A DNA stretch of 64,000 nt, taken from Vibrio sp. HI00D65 (GTDB lineage Bacteria; Pseudomonadota; Gammaproteobacteria; Enterobacterales; Vibrionaceae). The stretch spans positions 124,001-188,000 of the forward strand of contig NZ_LWEH01000364.1 in NCBI RefSeq assembly GCF_001635455.1. The letters are read 5' to 3'. The position numbers and the translations under genes are program-made. Positions 55,601 to 63,074 of this stretch are shown here, in pieces (position 1 is the stretch's first letter; every line of letters begins with the position of its first letter). The notes below the pieces were generated by a model, which was given only the letters and a program-made list of their open reading frames with translations, was not told where the DNA came from and did not search any database.

Positions 55601-55742
55601 CCGTGACCAAGTAGGCGCTGTTGTTGGTGTACAACCATTTGGTGGTCAAGGCTTGTCTGGTACTGGCCCTAAAGCGGGTGGTCCTCACTACCTATACCGC
55701 TTTACTGATGTTCATTTCTCTCAATCACAAGACAAGGCATAA
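52605..55742 (+). CDS. putA: Bifunctional proline dehydrogenase / P5C dehydrogenase
   Basis: Oxidises proline to glutamate in two steps, feeding electrons to quinone (FAD domain) and NAD+. 1045 residues; the ribbon-helix-helix DNA-binding domain of the 1300-residue enteric PutA is absent, so it is bifunctional and not autoregulatory. PRODH barrel about 90-510 with RLVKGAYWDSEIKW and SHNAHT. P5CDH domain about 550-1035 with the substrate-channel motif ISPWNFPLAIF, NAD region GFTGSTPTA-like (printed AFTGSTPTA) and catalytic Cys846 in SAGQRCSALR. AAGGAAAA precedes the ATG. Followed after 11 bp by a detached C-terminal-domain gene. Confidence 0.95.
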   Translation: MFTATDVLKPEFNEQSLDDLWSLISPLYMVDETQWLEQLLPLATPSESEKQQIKDKTTSLIEAIRADKTSIQMIDALLLEYSLDTQEGILLMCLAEALMRIPDSATADALIRDKLSVADWKSHLKNSDSVFVNASTWGLMLTGKVVGLSSNEQSAGQAVNRLVNKLSEPVIRKAMHQAMKVMGHQFVLGRSIAEAQKNGKSMRDRGFTYSYDMLGEAALTTADANKYFKDYLMAIEAVGRDTYVSSKSSPAPSVSIKLSALHPRYEVANEDRVLIELCDTLEQLLRRAIELDVAITIDAEEADRLELSLKLFEKLYRSELVKGWGKFGLVIQAYSKRALPVLVWLNRLAKDQGDLIPLRLVKGAYWDSEIKWSQQAGFDNYPVYTRKEATDVAYLACARYLLSSSVRGNIFPQFASHNAHTVSAIAVMTDHKDFEFQRLHGMGDSLYNHAMEAYQQSVRIYAPVGSHKDLLPYLVRRLLENGANSSFVHRLVDARCPVAELTQHPVDMLLAFDTLNNTKIPLPPAVFPERKNSYGVNIDIESEAHLFEEQVKGFLNNQWTAGPVINGESLAESMIKADQNVEQVTAPYDRRINVGQVAFANLDHVSAAISGADAAFADWNATSVETKAAALEKLADLMEENLAELVAICHQEAGKTIHDSIDEVREAVDFCRYYAKQANNLQGFELKGFDGLTRIASRQGRGVFVCISPWNFPLAIFLGQITAALVAGNTVVAKPAEQTSLIAARAVELMKEAGFPAGTIQLLPGRGAEIGSALTSHDAIAGVAFTGSTPTAQRINVSLASRNAKPVPLIAETGGQNAMIVDSTALPEQVVRDVIRSAFASAGQRCSALRVLYIQEDIADRVIGLIHGAMDELSVGIPHLHKTDVGPVIDRNAKQKLMTHLENMTKTQKKVAQLSLGSDCEHGDFVPPSAFEIDDISCLKEEQFGPVLHIVRFKASELAKVVDQINQTGFGLTMGIHSRNETTYRWIEKHVRVGNCYINRDQVGAVVGVQPFGGQGLSGTGPKAGGPHYLYRFTDVHFSQSQDKA

Positions 55743-55753
55743 GGAGCAGTATC

Positions 55754-56458
55754 ATGGTTCATCAAGTGACAGGTTTTTCTGATGCTTTCTTGGCGTGGGA
55801 ACAATGGAATCTTACCGACTTTGATCATAAGAGTGCCCAGGTACTTGCATTCAAATCAGAGATCGAAAGCCAATCTACGTCTTTGGCGGCAGTGGCAACT
55901 TATCACCTAGAGCAAGCGTCTGCGCTGCTTTCAGAGCAGCATCTAATGGCTGGCCCGACTGGTGAAACAAACGAGCTGTATGCTGCAGGCCGTGGTGTGG
56001 CTTTGGTGATTGTTGATGATTGCCAAGACAAAGAGCCAGCACTGCAAACAGCAACTGCGATGATTACTGCAGCACTATTAGCGGGTAACAGCGTGCAACT
56101 GTGCAGTGATGACGTGCAATTCAACACGTTGATTGTAGATGCGGCGAAACAAGCGAATCTACCGACGAACTTGGTGCAGGTTGCTTCGTACGACGCGGCT
56201 CAACAGCTGCTGTCTTGCGATGTACGTAGCGCAGGTTACGTAGGTAATTCACAAACGGCTCAAGCTATCAATTTACAGCTTGCTAAGCGTGACGGTGCCA
56301 TCGTCAGTTTAGTAGCTGAAACGGATCTGACAGCAATGCATGTTGCTCACGATCCACACCTATCGCTACGCTTTATTACCGAGCGTACGCGAACTATAAA
56401 TATAACAGCCGTGGGCGGTAACGCGACCTTGCTCGAACTCGGAAGCGAAGCTCACTAA
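55754..56458 (+). CDS. Detached PutA C-terminal ALDH-superfamily domain
   Basis: 234 residues. The motif GPTGETNELYAAGRGVALVI corresponds to the GPTGERN-type stretch near the C-terminus of long PutA proteins. The following TAMITAALLAGNSVQLCSDD resembles a Rossmann-type ALDH segment. There is no catalytic Cys and no P5CDH active-site loop. In long PutAs this C-terminal ALDH-superfamily domain (ASCD) is fused and is thought to cap the substrate channel or aid oligomerisation. Here it is a separate gene with AAGGAG before the ATG, 11 bp after putA. It may be labelled as a P5C dehydrogenase elsewhere; that would overstate it. Confidence 0.8.
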   Translation: MVHQVTGFSDAFLAWEQWNLTDFDHKSAQVLAFKSEIESQSTSLAAVATYHLEQASALLSEQHLMAGPTGETNELYAAGRGVALVIVDDCQDKEPALQTATAMITAALLAGNSVQLCSDDVQFNTLIVDAAKQANLPTNLVQVASYDAAQQLLSCDVRSAGYVGNSQTAQAINLQLAKRDGAIVSLVAETDLTAMHVAHDPHLSLRFITERTRTINITAVGGNATLLELGSEAH

Positions 56459-56470
56459 CCTTCAGTAACA

Positions 56471-56517
56471 TTGGCTCTAAGCACTTTGGGTTTTTTACCT
56501 CAGTGCTTTGGAGCCAA
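56471..56517 (+). terminator. Hairpin between the putA operon and putP
   Basis: Long imperfect stem TTGGCTCTAAGCACT with AGTGCTTTGGAGCCAA, loop containing TTTTTT; weak T-tract after it. Could attenuate transcription into putP. Confidence 0.6.
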
Positions 56518-56611
56518 AATCCCTAACTCAATGTAATGGCTTGCCTTTATTTAGGTAAGGGCATGGTATTGGGTTAGGCATGGAAGGCTTTTTACAAATG
56601 AGGACTATCAA

Positions 56612-58105
56612 ATGATAGAAAACAGTTTTGCAATAACGACGACGTTCATTGCGTATCTAATTATGATGCTGGCAATCGGTGTTATTGCTTACAAACGCAC
56701 TTCTAGCTCGACAGACTATTTCCTTGGTGGTCGTTCGCTAGGCCCATGGCCTGCTGCACTTTCTGCTGGTGCATCAGACATGAGTGGTTGGCTATTACTT
56801 GGCTTACCGGGTTACGCTTATGCTGCTGGTTTTGAAGCATTCTGGCTTGCTGGTGGCCTGCTAGTGGGTACTTGGGCGAACTGGCTAATCAGTGCTAAGC
56901 GTCTGCGTACTTACAGCATTACGACAGAGTCACTGACACTACCTGAGTTCTTATCTCGTCGTTTTAATGATAATTCTAAGCTGATCCAGACAATTTCTGC
57001 TTTCTTTATCCTTTTATTCTTCCTTTTCTACACAAGTTCTGGCTTGGTAGCGGGTGGTAAATTGTTTGAAACGGTATTCGGCCTAGATTACACAACAGCG
57101 GTAATCATCGGCACAGTATGTGTGGTTTCTTACACGTTATTTGGTGGTTTCCTTGCGGTATCTTGGACGGACTTGGTTCAAGGTCTACTGATGTCTGCTG
57201 CGCTATTGATTGTACCAATCGCAGCGATGAACGGTGGTCTTGGTCAGCTATCGACTGATCTTCACAACATCAACCCAGAGCTTCTAACGCTATGGAATGA
57301 TGCGAAAGGTGAACCACTATCTGCTATCGCGATCATCTCGTTAACGGCTTGGGGTCTTGGTTACTTCGGTCAGCCACACATCCTTGCTCGTTTCAAAGCA
57401 ACACGTACTAATAAAGACCTAGCAACAGCGCGTCGTATCGCAGTGGTATGGACAGCACTGTCTATGGTTGGTGCAATGCTAGTGGGTCTGGTTGGTCTAA
57501 TCTACGTGACTAACTCTGGCGTGCCTAAGCTAGACGATGGTGAGAAGATTTTCATGCTTCTTGTTAACGCGATGTTCCACCCAGTAATCGCAGGTATCCT
57601 ACTGGCGGCTATCCTTGCTGCAATTATGAGTACTGCGGATTCACAACTTCTTGTATCTTCATCTGCGATGGCAGAAGACCTTTACAAGCAAGTGCTCAAG
57701 AAAGATGCGACATCTGAAGAGATCGTTCGTGTGGGTCGCTTTGCGGTAATCATTATTTCTCTTATCGCGCTATTCCTAGCGATGACGCCAGACAGCTCTG
57801 TACTTGGTCTTGTGTCTTACGCTTGGGCTGGCTTTGGTGCGGCATTTGGTCCAGCTATCGTTATGAGCCTTTACTGGTCTCGTATGAACCGTAACGGTGC
57901 TCTAGCGGGTATCGTGGTTGGTGGTGTGACTATCGTACTTTGGAAACAGTTCACGGGCGGTTGGTTCGACGTTTACGAAATCGTACCGGGAATCATCCTA
58001 TCGACTATCTCTATCGTTATCGTGAGCCTAATTACTGGCGAGCCAGAAGACGAAGTGAAAGCGCAACACGCTGAGTTCGAGAAGAAGCTAGTAGAGCTAG
58101 ACTAA
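56612..58105 (+). CDS. putP: Sodium/proline symporter PutP
   Basis: 497-residue SSS-family (LeuT-fold) inner-membrane symporter importing proline with Na+. It begins with a transmembrane segment about 8-28 and has the family motifs GGRSLGPWPAALSAGASDMSGW (Na+/proline site, TM2; contains the key Ser/Asp) and GYFGQPHILARFKA, plus about 13 hydrophobic segments. Proteins of 500 residues are typical. Last gene of the putA-ASCD-putP set. A parS2 palindrome begins directly after its stop codon. Confidence 0.95.
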   Translation: MIENSFAITTTFIAYLIMMLAIGVIAYKRTSSSTDYFLGGRSLGPWPAALSAGASDMSGWLLLGLPGYAYAAGFEAFWLAGGLLVGTWANWLISAKRLRTYSITTESLTLPEFLSRRFNDNSKLIQTISAFFILLFFLFYTSSGLVAGGKLFETVFGLDYTTAVIIGTVCVVSYTLFGGFLAVSWTDLVQGLLMSAALLIVPIAAMNGGLGQLSTDLHNINPELLTLWNDAKGEPLSAIAIISLTAWGLGYFGQPHILARFKATRTNKDLATARRIAVVWTALSMVGAMLVGLVGLIYVTNSGVPKLDDGEKIFMLLVNAMFHPVIAGILLAAILAAIMSTADSQLLVSSSAMAEDLYKQVLKKDATSEEIVRVGRFAVIIISLIALFLAMTPDSSVLGLVSYAWAGFGAAFGPAIVMSLYWSRMNRNGALAGIVVGGVTIVLWKQFTGGWFDVYEIVPGIILSTISIVIVSLITGEPEDEVKAQHAEFEKKLVELD

Positions 58106-58118
58106 TTTACATTGTAAA
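58106..58118. other. parS2: parS2 site after putP
   Basis: TTTACATTGTAAA, identical core to the origin-proximal site at 27763, starting on the base after the putP stop. About 30 kb from the origin. Confidence 0.8.
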
Positions 58119-58155
58119 AATACAAGCGAATTAGCAAAAAATATTAATCAAGAAC

Positions 58156-58186
58156 AATAGAGTCACTTCGGTGGCTCTATTTTTTT
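58156..58186 (+). terminator. Terminator of putP
   Basis: AATAGAGTCAC/GTGGCTCTATT stem with a UUCG tetraloop and a T-run. It overlaps the 3' end of a small minus-strand reading frame. Confidence 0.88.
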
Positions 58187-58431
58187 GACCACTCTCTAAT
58201 ACTTGCGACTTCTTGCTCATCGATATTCAATGACTCCAAAAACTCTTGGTGAGCGGTTGGTTCCATCTTTTTCGAAGCGATCGGATCTTGCGTGAGAAGG
58301 GAAAGATTAACTTGCTCAATGGCCTGTGATGTCAAAAAATGAAATAGAAAATTGGCTAATTTTTGAACTTGGTGCTCACTTTTGTTATTAGCTCGGTGAA
58401 TTGTGGAACCGAATTGGACATGATGTGTCAA
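58177..58431 (-). CDS. Possible small hypothetical protein
   Basis: 84 residues if it starts at TTG 58431, directly after an in-frame stop. No ATG before residue 56 and no clear ribosome binding site. Composition is protein-like (LTSQAIEQVNLSLLTQ, EFLESLNIDEQEVASIREW), but its stop lies in the putP terminator. Could be a remnant or an unrelated frame. Confidence 0.35.
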   Translation of the reverse strand: MTHHVQFGSTIHRANNKSEHQVQKLANFLFHFLTSQAIEQVNLSLLTQDPIASKKMEPTAHQEFLESLNIDEQEVASIREWSKK

Positions 58432-58521
58432 TTGTCAGTAATCACTAAAGACCTATAGGACAAAGGTACGCCTGATCTCTATTGCAAAGGATGTAAAAAA
58501 ACAACACTACATAAGTCTATA

Positions 58522-58692
58522 ATGAAACGTTGTGAATCAGAGCCCGAGACAGCCTCTGGTCGTGTGTTGCAATGGACCTCAAAGCTGTTTAGTGGAAACT
58601 TATATTACGATATGGAAACGCAGCACTTTTGTCGTACATGCAACTGCCGTTGTGAAACTGGAAGTTCAGCTCCCCAGGTTGGCTTAGCTTAG
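58522..58692 (+). CDS. Small cysteine-rich protein, zinc-ribbon-like
   Basis: 56 residues from ATG 58522. The C-terminal half has FCRTCNCRC. The frame is open upstream to 58459 and there contains YCKGCKKTTLHKS, which would give a CxxC-(n)-CxxC zinc-ribbon layout if translation starts earlier, but no standard start codon is in that stretch. Either the CxxC part is lost, or a frameshift near 58455 separates it from an ATG at 58421. Unknown function; shares a terminator with the convergent small gene. Confidence 0.5.
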   Translation: MKRCESEPETASGRVLQWTSKLFSGNLYYDMETQHFCRTCNCRCETGSSAPQVGLA

Positions 58693-58722
58693 TTGATTGT
58701 AAGTGCTTACTAACCCATATCA

Positions 58723-58749
58723 AAAAAACCTCCGTTTGGGAGGTTTTTT
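58723..58749. terminator. Bidirectional terminator
   Basis: AAAAAACCTCC/GGAGGTTTTTT around a short loop, between two convergent 56-codon genes. Confidence 0.9.
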
Positions 58750-58754
58750 GTCAT

Positions 58755-58925
58755 TTAGGCCGCTTTAAGCGCGATATCGCTGTTAATGGCATTGCCATCA
58801 ATTTTTACTTCCCATCCGTAGTTTGAGTATTCATTGGCGAGTGCTTGAGCCACATCTTTTGACACTGTTACGTGTGTCCATGAGCCGATACCGTAGGGTT
58901 TATATGCGAGTTCTTGTGTTTTCAT
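58755..58925 (-). CDS. Small protein of 56 residues
   Basis: Begins MKTQELAYKPYG and ends SDIALKAA. AAGGAT lies 10 bases before the ATG, and a strong terminator follows the stop by a few bases. Soluble, with Trp and Tyr in a pattern like a small beta-hairpin/alpha fold (GIGSWTHVTVSKD then NEYSNYGWEVKIDG). No known family recognised. The clean gene punctuation makes it likely real. Confidence 0.65.
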   Translation of the reverse strand: MKTQELAYKPYGIGSWTHVTVSKDVAQALANEYSNYGWEVKIDGNAINSDIALKAA

Positions 58926-59203
58926 AATAGAGTTATCCTTTCTCTTTGATAATTATATTATTAACTTTGCCATATATCCTTTCTTTCGTTTCTGGCTCAA
59001 CTTATTTGTTTATCGGGTCATTTCTATAATAATTTGTTAATAACCAGAGTTTGATCTTTGAAGTTTGTTATCGGTTTGTATGGATTCATATTTAGTGTGA
59101 ATGCGACTTGTGCGTTTAGTTTTTAAATGTGTGAGCGGGGTTTTCTTCGATCGCCTTAGGTATGGAATATACTGAGCCGAATTTAGAATGTTTAAGGAAT
59201 GTT

Positions 59204-59692
59204 ATGTCTCAGCATCAGCTTGATCGTATCGATAAAGAGATACTAAGAATTCTACATATGAAAGGGCGCTTGCCTGTAGTTGAATTGGCCAAACAAGTTA
59301 ACCTAACTACCTCTCCTTGCTCTGACAGATTGAAGCGATTAGAAAAAGAGGGTTACATCACGGGTTACCACGCAGAGCTGTGTTCCGAGAAGTTGGGGCT
59401 CGATGTTCAAGTGTTTATCCATATTCGTCTCGACCAAACCAGTTTTTCAATCTTTGATAAATTTGCCCAAGCTGTGGAAATGATGCCAGAGGTGGAAGAG
59501 TGTTATTCGCTATCTGGAGACTTCGACACCATGATTAAGGTTCGGGTAAAAGACATGAAGGCTTACCAAGCATTTATGGCTACCAAGCTCGGGACCTTAC
59601 CTGGTGTGATTCAGACGCGCAGTGAAGTGGTGATTGAAGAGCATAAAAAGGGCTTTGGTGTGAACCCTGAGCTGTTAGCGACTTTAAATTAG
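59204..59692 (+). CDS. Lrp/AsnC-family regulator
   Basis: 162 residues from ATG 59204, with AAGGA at correct spacing; an earlier ATG at 59162 lacks one. N-terminal winged helix (about 1-60): LDRIDKEILRILHMKGRLPVVELAKQVNLTTSPCSDRLKRLEKEGYI is the diagnostic start (cited here in parts: DKEILRIL and SPCSDRLKRLE). C-terminal RAM ligand domain (about 65-150) with SGDFDTMIKVRVKDM. Nearness to the proline genes allows a role in amino acid control; unproven. Confidence 0.9.
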   Translation: MSQHQLDRIDKEILRILHMKGRLPVVELAKQVNLTTSPCSDRLKRLEKEGYITGYHAELCSEKLGLDVQVFIHIRLDQTSFSIFDKFAQAVEMMPEVEECYSLSGDFDTMIKVRVKDMKAYQAFMATKLGTLPGVIQTRSEVVIEEHKKGFGVNPELLATLN

Positions 59693-59725
59693 CGCCCCTT
59701 GGATTGAGCCAGTTTTGATAGATAT

Positions 59726-59756
59726 AAAAAATGGAAGCTAGTGAGCTTCCATTTTT
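59726..59756. terminator. Bidirectional terminator
   Basis: AAATGGAAGCT/AGCTTCCATTT stem with an AGTG loop, flanked by A- and T-runs, between the convergent Lrp and DUF445 genes. Confidence 0.88.
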
Positions 59757-59801
59757 GTGACTGCTAGAAAGAGCAATCAGATAAGTGCAGTCATAAACGC
59801 T

Positions 59802-60509
59802 TTATAGTGTAATCGCCGCTGAAATAAGACCGATTACACCACCGAATACACCGCCCCAAACGACAAGCCAGCCAAGGTGTTTCTTGATCATGGTTTGAAC
59901 CATCTCTTTTACCAGCTTCGGTGTCAGTTCATTCAAACGCTGGTCGATGATGGCTTCGATGTTCTCTTTGATTTCATCCATCATTGCTGGTGATTCTAGT
60001 TCTTCCTTGATGGCATTTTTCACTGAATCACTCTTGCTGATTTCGATGACAGATTCTTGCATCTTCTCAACAAATGGTGCCTTCATTGGCTCTAATGCTT
60101 CTGTACCACCAAACATTGCTAGCATGCCGCCAAACTGTGAGTTCTCGATAATGTTAACCAGTGAATCGAATGCAGGATTGAAATCGATTTTCTTAATCAC
60201 AGGCTCTAGGTTCAGTGATTGGCCACCGCCCATTTCGCTGCTTAGGAAGCGGTCGATGTTACTTTCAGTAAAGAACTGCTCCATCATTAGTTGTTTGATG
60301 GCTGCTTTGAACTCTTCAAAACGCGCTGGAATAATGCCAGAACCGTATAGGCCGGGTACTTTCTCGAACAACATGTGAATTGCAAGCCAGTTGGTGATGG
60401 CACCAGAAAATGCGAATAGGCCCGCGTAAAGTAGGTATTGATTTGCTGTCGCATAGCCGCCAGCAAGCAGTACTAACGCTATGAGGTTAGTTAAGACACT
60501 TTTGTTCAT
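59802..60509 (-). CDS. DUF445 membrane protein
   Basis: 235 residues. N-terminal hydrophobic segments (about 5-45) with FSGAITNWLAIHMLFEKVPGLYGSGIIP, the DUF445 signature. A long helical soluble part (about 65-205) and a C-terminal membrane anchor (LGWLVVWGGVFGGVIGLISAAI) follow. Function of the family is unknown; inner membrane location expected. Confidence 0.88.
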   Translation of the reverse strand: MNKSVLTNLIALVLLAGGYATANQYLLYAGLFAFSGAITNWLAIHMLFEKVPGLYGSGIIPARFEEFKAAIKQLMMEQFFTESNIDRFLSSEMGGGQSLNLEPVIKKIDFNPAFDSLVNIIENSQFGGMLAMFGGTEALEPMKAPFVEKMQESVIEISKSDSVKNAIKEELESPAMMDEIKENIEAIIDQRLNELTPKLVKEMVQTMIKKHLGWLVVWGGVFGGVIGLISAAITL

Positions 60510-61256
60510 GGTTGATCTCTAAAAAGAATATTGCGCGCATTTTAAGAAAAAAACATCAAGAAAAAAACAAAAGGATCGATGAAGTTAATGGAACTGGTGA
60601 GAAAAATCGCTGATATACGGGCATAAGAAAGGCTAGCCTCCCCCCGAAGTCTAGCCTTATTCCAGAACGCGCAAGCGAAGCCGCCTTGGTTTGTTAAAGT
60701 CATTATATAATTACAACATGACATTCTGCCATGTGCAATTTACCTCTATGCAGCAAATTGGTGTGAAGTGCGCCGCACTTTTAAAATAGCATATAAATTA
60801 ATCGCTACTATTTTTGAGCAAGATAATACGCCATAAAAGCCTTCAGTTTTTAAATCTAATACCATCAAAGGAAGGCGCATATCTTCTCGGAACAAGCATA
60901 AGTCGTTGCAGAATGTCCTATCGAGGCGGTTATCATCTTACCGGAAATTTACTCTCTACACTGATTGAGTGATGTCTAATGGTGCAAAGAATATATATTG
61001 GCTTCATACCTTTCCTGATTTCTATACCAGGGCTAACTGTAAGGTTAGGTTGTTATATAAAAGACAAACTCACAATAGGCCAAAAATATCATAGAACTAC
61101 ATTTTATGTTTGGCACTTTTATAATACAAATCGTATAAAAAACATACAGATCGAGTGTTGGGCTATATTTAGAAATTTCCATTTTTGTTCTTGCATTAAT
61201 TGTCAGCAGATACTAAACAATAAGTAGTGATACCACTATTTAAGGAAAAATAGCAT
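60510..61256. other. Intergenic region upstream of HU gene
   Basis: No convincing gene; two short frames (from about 60961 and 60979) overlap each other and lack coding character. A 7-bp stem AAGGCTA/TAGCCTT lies near 60628-60657 and could terminate transcripts. The HU promoter must lie in the 3' part. Confidence 0.5.
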
Positions 61257-61532
61257 ATGAATAAGTCTCAACTAGTTGATCAAATTGCGCTGTCAGCGGA
61301 TATATCAAAAACGAAGGCTGAAAAGGCTTTGAAAGCTGTTATGGAAAGTGTGAGCCATGCGCTCTCTAATGGTAATGAAGTTGCGCTGGTCGGATTTGGT
61401 ACATTTAGAGTTAACGAGCGTGCTGAACGTAAAGGGCGTAATCCTAAAACAGGTGAAGAAATAACGATTGCGGCGGCAAAAGTTCCGACATTTAAAGCTG
61501 GAACAAAACTGAAGGCGGAATGTAACGCTTAG
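61257..61532 (+). CDS. HU-family DNA-binding protein
   Basis: 91 residues, nucleoid-associated. The N-terminal dimer helix MNKSQLVDQIALSADISKTK and the family signature VGFGTFRVNERAERKGRNPKTGEEI with the minor-groove arm Pro are both present. Typical HU rather than IHF (the arm has RNPKTG; chain ends KAECNA). Probably a second, chromosome II-encoded HU paralogue; the main hupA/hupB are expected elsewhere. AAGGAAAA before the ATG. Confidence 0.94.
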   Translation: MNKSQLVDQIALSADISKTKAEKALKAVMESVSHALSNGNEVALVGFGTFRVNERAERKGRNPKTGEEITIAAAKVPTFKAGTKLKAECNA

Positions 61533-61582
61533 TGCGAATTTACCTAAATTCTAACTTCAGCTAGTAAAAACACACATCAAGA

Positions 61583-61611
61583 AAAGGCTGTCAAAAGGCA
61601 GCCTTTTTAGT
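61583..61611 (+). terminator. Terminator of the HU gene
   Basis: AAGGCTG/CAGCCTT-type stem with a 7-base loop and five T. The gap to 61829 otherwise holds one TTGATCAT at 61690. Confidence 0.85.
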
Positions 61612-61829
61612 TTAACGAGTCCAATTATTATTAACACTTACCTGCTCTTCAACGTAGGACAATCATGTAAGCAACGGTCTGTATACTTTTGATCATCCAT
61701 GCTTACTTATCTTACTTGGGTGTCCCATAACCTTCTTTTGTTCACAATCAAACGAAGCCATCGCTATGGTTAGAAAGCACTCGCTATGACGCGTGATTTG
61801 AATTCAGTCTAAGAGACGTCACACCCACT

Positions 61830-62519
61830 TCAGTAGTTTGAGTTGATTAGAACTTCTTCGCCATACCTACCTGCCTGAGGCAGCGGAGTATAGGTTGTTT
61901 GTGCGCCTCTTAGAAAGCGTATAGCTTTTGCGCCTGCTTCACGAGAGCTGGTGATATCTTCGTCTGAATCACCGTAGTATTGAGCAATTTTTGCCATTTT
62001 AAGTTGTTTTACCTTATCTAAAGAGCCAGAGAATATGACGGGTTGAATTTGTTCCCTGTATTCTTTCGGAAAAATATTGCGTAAGGTTTCGGTAATAGTT
62101 TCTTGTCCTTGAGGAGCAGTGCGGCCAGTAATGAAGTATATGGTATCACCGTGTTTTAGGTGCATTGATACTATTTCTACCGCTGACTTTTTTGGTATAG
62201 AAAAACGGTCAAGACCCGTAGAAGCCTCATTCCAAAAATCTTGGTTCTTTAGGTAATTAAAAGAGTCCGGAGAATATTTTTGTTTACCGTAATGAAAAAC
62301 AGGACTTGAGAACAACATAGTATCATCAATATCTAAACCAACATTAATTGGGTGCTCAGGAAGCTCTGAAGCAATCTTGTCAACAGTTGTCCAACTGATA
62401 TCCGAGTAATGCGTTGGTGCTTGTTTTGAAAGAGTATGCATATCTATGGTTGCATTAGTATTGGCGAGTACTGATACCGAAAAAAGTGAGCTAAGTACAA
62501 TGATGGTAGACGTCTTCAT
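61830..62519 (-). CDS. aphA: Class B acid phosphatase AphA
   Basis: Periplasmic HAD-fold phosphatase and phosphotransferase acting on organic phosphomonoesters. 229 residues from ATG 62519 (AGGA upstream; an in-frame extension to 62564 is less likely). Signal peptide cut near residue 19 (SVSVLA). Nucleophile motif GLDIDDTMLFSSP gives D63 and D65; the later YFITGRTA and YGDSDEDI supply motifs II and III. This is the phosphatase, not the virulence regulator also called AphA in vibrios. Confidence 0.93.
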   Translation of the reverse strand: MKTSTIIVLSSLFSVSVLANTNATIDMHTLSKQAPTHYSDISWTTVDKIASELPEHPINVGLDIDDTMLFSSPVFHYGKQKYSPDSFNYLKNQDFWNEASTGLDRFSIPKKSAVEIVSMHLKHGDTIYFITGRTAPQGQETITETLRNIFPKEYREQIQPVIFSGSLDKVKQLKMAKIAQYYGDSDEDITSSREAGAKAIRFLRGAQTTYTPLPQAGRYGEEVLINSNY

Positions 62520-63074
62520 TTTTAATCCTAGTAAGAGTTTGTATGCTTGTGGTTTAGGTTTCAATCGATCTTACATCTTTTATTATGCTGTGCATTCGCT
62601 CAAAATTAGTTTTTATTAATGGCTTTTCAAAGTGTCTTGAAATCCTGTGTTTCATCGTTGTCGATTTAGAAGTGTGCCTAGTGTGGTGTGCTGTTTATTT
62701 AATGGTACTGACAGTCTCGTTGACCCATGTTATCTATTCACTTTTTGTCCTGAAGTTTTTAGATCTGATGAACTTACCGTTTGGTGAACATTGATGTAAA
62801 TCGAATTGATTTAAGTCGTATCTTGAGGTGTCCGTACTGAAACCTTCCGAAGTTCTATCTCTAAATTATATTTCGATTCACATAACAGATTGATGTAAAT
62901 TGAGTTTTATAATGTATGCCAGCATCATAGCTCTGATGACATTCAAACCAAGGAAAACAAATAGAAATACCAAACCTTCCTTTAAGTTAAACCTAAATTA
63001 GTGGAACTTGAAACAAGTCATCAATCAGAAACCACATTATTGAAAGTTCTTTCATAATTAAATTGGGTCAAAAA
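62520..63074. other. Intergenic region upstream of the SDR gene
   Basis: No credible gene. Two copies of ATTGATGTAAATYGA at 62790-62804 and 62889-62903, 99 bp apart in direct orientation, could be a regulator site. Otherwise AT-rich and featureless. Confidence 0.5.

Noticed and set aside
58434..58458. ATG near 58421 as start of the zinc-ribbon-like protein
   Set aside because: It reads into a TAG at 58456 in the frame of the later codons; would need a frameshift, so only the 58522 start is annotated.
60628..60657. GC-rich stem AAGGCTAG...CTAGCCTT as a structured RNA
   Set aside because: Only 7-8 paired bases with a long loop and no conserved RNA features; at most a weak terminator.
60934..60952. 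ATCATCTTACCGG near 60934 as another 39-mer-like RctB site
   Set aside because: Lacks GATC, which methylation-dependent RctB binding needs, and lacks the flanking TGATCAT units.
60979..61227. 82-residue frame with hydrophobic and aromatic-rich start
   Set aside because: No ribosome binding site, odd composition, overlaps another short frame from 60973, lies in AT-rich leader DNA before the HU gene.
62585..62794. 69-residue hydrophobic frame (possible membrane peptide)
   Set aside because: Start without ribosome binding site, in the upstream region of aphA; composition typical of AT-rich chance frames.
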